The position numbers and the translations under genes are program-made. Of a stretch of 64,000 bases of DNA, positions 63,223-64,000 are shown one piece after another (position 1 is the first letter of the stretch; every line of letters starts with the position of its first letter). This stretch comes from Pseudomonas thivervalensis (GTDB taxonomy: Bacteria > Pseudomonadota > Gammaproteobacteria > Pseudomonadales > Pseudomonadaceae), in the NCBI RefSeq assembly GCF_001269655.1, contig NZ_LHVE01000007.1, forward strand, positions 744,001-808,000, in the 5' to 3' direction. The notes below the pieces were generated by a model. It did no database searches, had not been told where the DNA came from, and worked only from the letters and a program-made list of their open reading frames with translations.

Positions 63223-63525
63223 GGCTCAACGTCTTCTCATTGCTAGGGCCCGGACCGGGGTTGGCCCAGGCGCTGGGGGCAGGCAGTTGCTTGAGGGAAG
63301 ATGCTAGTCATTCTCATTTTGGCAACTACCCGGATCGAATCGTTTTTGCCCCGCATCCGCGTCTCGCTCACCGGTTGCAGCGCCGTGGTGGCTACGCACA
63401 ACGCCGATCGCTCGCAGGATGCGGTTGGAAAATGACTTGAATCGGGTAGAGCCCGCCCCATGGCCTTGACTACCGTCGCTCGCCGCCCTCATGCAGGGCC
63501 TGTGTCCCTCTGATTGGAGTTGCGG
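63223..63525. other. 303-bp divergent promoter region of the metallophore operon
   Basis: No gene is seen. It separates the minus-strand NRPS operon from a plus-strand ABC gene. It contains a Fur-box-like site (63303-63321), and the ABC gene has a TTGGAGTTGC ribosome site. The rest has no repeat or hairpin that I could support. Confidence 0.6.
63303..63321 (-). promoter_or_regulatory. Fur-box-like site
   Basis: On the minus strand the site reads CAAAATGAGAATGACTAGC. It matches the 19-bp Fur consensus GATAATGATAATCATTATC at 13 of 19 positions, including the AATGAxAAT core. It lies about 85 bases before the NRPS start codon, a suitable distance for iron repression. A Zur or other metalloregulator cannot be excluded from sequence alone. 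Confidence 0.6.
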
Positions 63526-64000
63526 ATGTCTGTCGATTCGGGTTTACAAGTGCGCGGCCTGCGCAAGCGCTACAACAACGGCGTCGAAGCGCTGCGCGGC
63601 GTGGACCTGAATGTCGGCCCAGGGATGTATGGCTTGCTGGGGCCCAATGGCGCGGGCAAAAGCAGCTTGATGCGAACCCTGGCGACCCTGCAGCAACCCG
63701 ACGCCGGCAGCATTCACCTGGACGGGACGGATGTGTTGGCCGATTCCGATCATTTACGCCGCCGCCTGGGTTATTTGCCGCAGCAATTGGGCGCGTACCC
63801 GGGCGTGAGCGCACGGGACTTGCTCGATCGTTTTGCCTGGCTCAAGGGCCGTACCGACAACCGCCAGCGCCGCGAGGAAATCGAGGGCCTGCTGGACAAG
63901 GTCAACCTCCAGCAGGCCGCCCATCGGGCGCTCGCCACCTATTCGGGTGGGATGTTGCGGCGGTTCGGCATCGCCATGGCGCTGGTGGGCTCGCCACGCT
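63526..64000 (+). CDS. ABC transporter ATP-binding protein, N-terminal part (3' truncated by window edge)
   Basis: The frame is open from the ATG at 63526 (MSVDSGLQVRGLRKRYNNGV) to the end of the window (158 codons). Walker A is GLLGPNGAGKSSLMRTLATL, the Q-loop is YLPQQLGAYPGVSARDLL, and the signature region is YSGGMLRRFGIAMAL. The ABC-2-type (CcmA-like) subfamily is likely. It is divergent from the NRPS operon and shares the promoter region, so it may be co-regulated. A permease gene is expected downstream, outside the window. Confidence 0.9.
   Translation, partial: MSVDSGLQVRGLRKRYNNGVEALRGVDLNVGPGMYGLLGPNGAGKSSLMRTLATLQQPDAGSIHLDGTDVLADSDHLRRRLGYLPQQLGAYPGVSARDLLDRFAWLKGRTDNRQRREEIEGLLDKVNLQQAAHRALATYSGGMLRRFGIAMALVGSPR

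Overview
The window looks like a chromosomal segment of a fluorescent-group Pseudomonas. It is GC-rich, has Pseudomonas housekeeping blocks (tamA-tamB, lpxH-ppiB, glnS-cysS), carries many Pseudomonas-type REP palindromes, and has a VgrG/PAAR island with the gene order of P. aeruginosa PA0095-PA0101. This assignment comes from reading the sequence, not from a database search.

Layout. 1-4.7 kb: the 3' part of tamA and all of tamB. 4.9-9.9 kb: a MarR-controlled tripartite efflux operon (marR, outer-membrane lipoprotein, emrA-like, emrB-like) with two palindromic operators at its promoter. 10-14.6 kb: lpxH-ppiB (minus) divergent from glnS and cysS (plus). 14.66-15.91 kb: an IS3-family element inserted in a REP sequence, abutting the 12-codon remnant of an interrupted gene. 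16-23.5 kb: accessory metabolism and regulation (two LysR regulators, a WYL regulator, an MDR oxidoreductase, an exported monooxygenase-like protein, a DJ-1-like protein, a resorcylate-decarboxylase-like amidohydrolase and an SDR). 23.5-31.5 kb: a type VI secretion vgrG island encoding spike, adaptor, a ketosynthase-like protein, a Tse7-like PAAR/nuclease effector, its probable immunity protein and a TIGR02270 protein. 32-34 kb: a heavy-metal-type two-component system with a CusR-like box, followed by a REP palindrome and a DUF2790 gene. 34.7-37.7 kb: an exported SDR, an MFS/NTT-like transporter and a lipocalin-like lipoprotein.

38-63.2 kb is the centrepiece: thirteen tightly packed minus-strand genes for a salicylate-capped, heterocycle-containing metallophore. 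PchA and PchB make salicylate and PchD activates it. A 2145-aa NRPS (ArCP-Cy-A-PCP-Cy-A-PCP) and an 1824-aa NRPS (Cy-A[MT]-PCP-TE) add three heterocyclised residues. A thiazolinyl imide reductase reduces a ring, PchC edits, and two ABC half-transporters resemble PchH/PchI or YbtP/YbtQ. Compared with pyochelin there is an extra module, no embedded epimerase/MT-like domain in the first NRPS, two free-standing proteins homologous to the embedded MT domain, a saccharopine-dehydrogenase-like protein and a VOC protein. The first adenylation domain has a Thr-like rather than Cys-like pocket. A Fur-box-like site precedes the operon. The window ends inside a divergent ABC-transporter ATPase gene.
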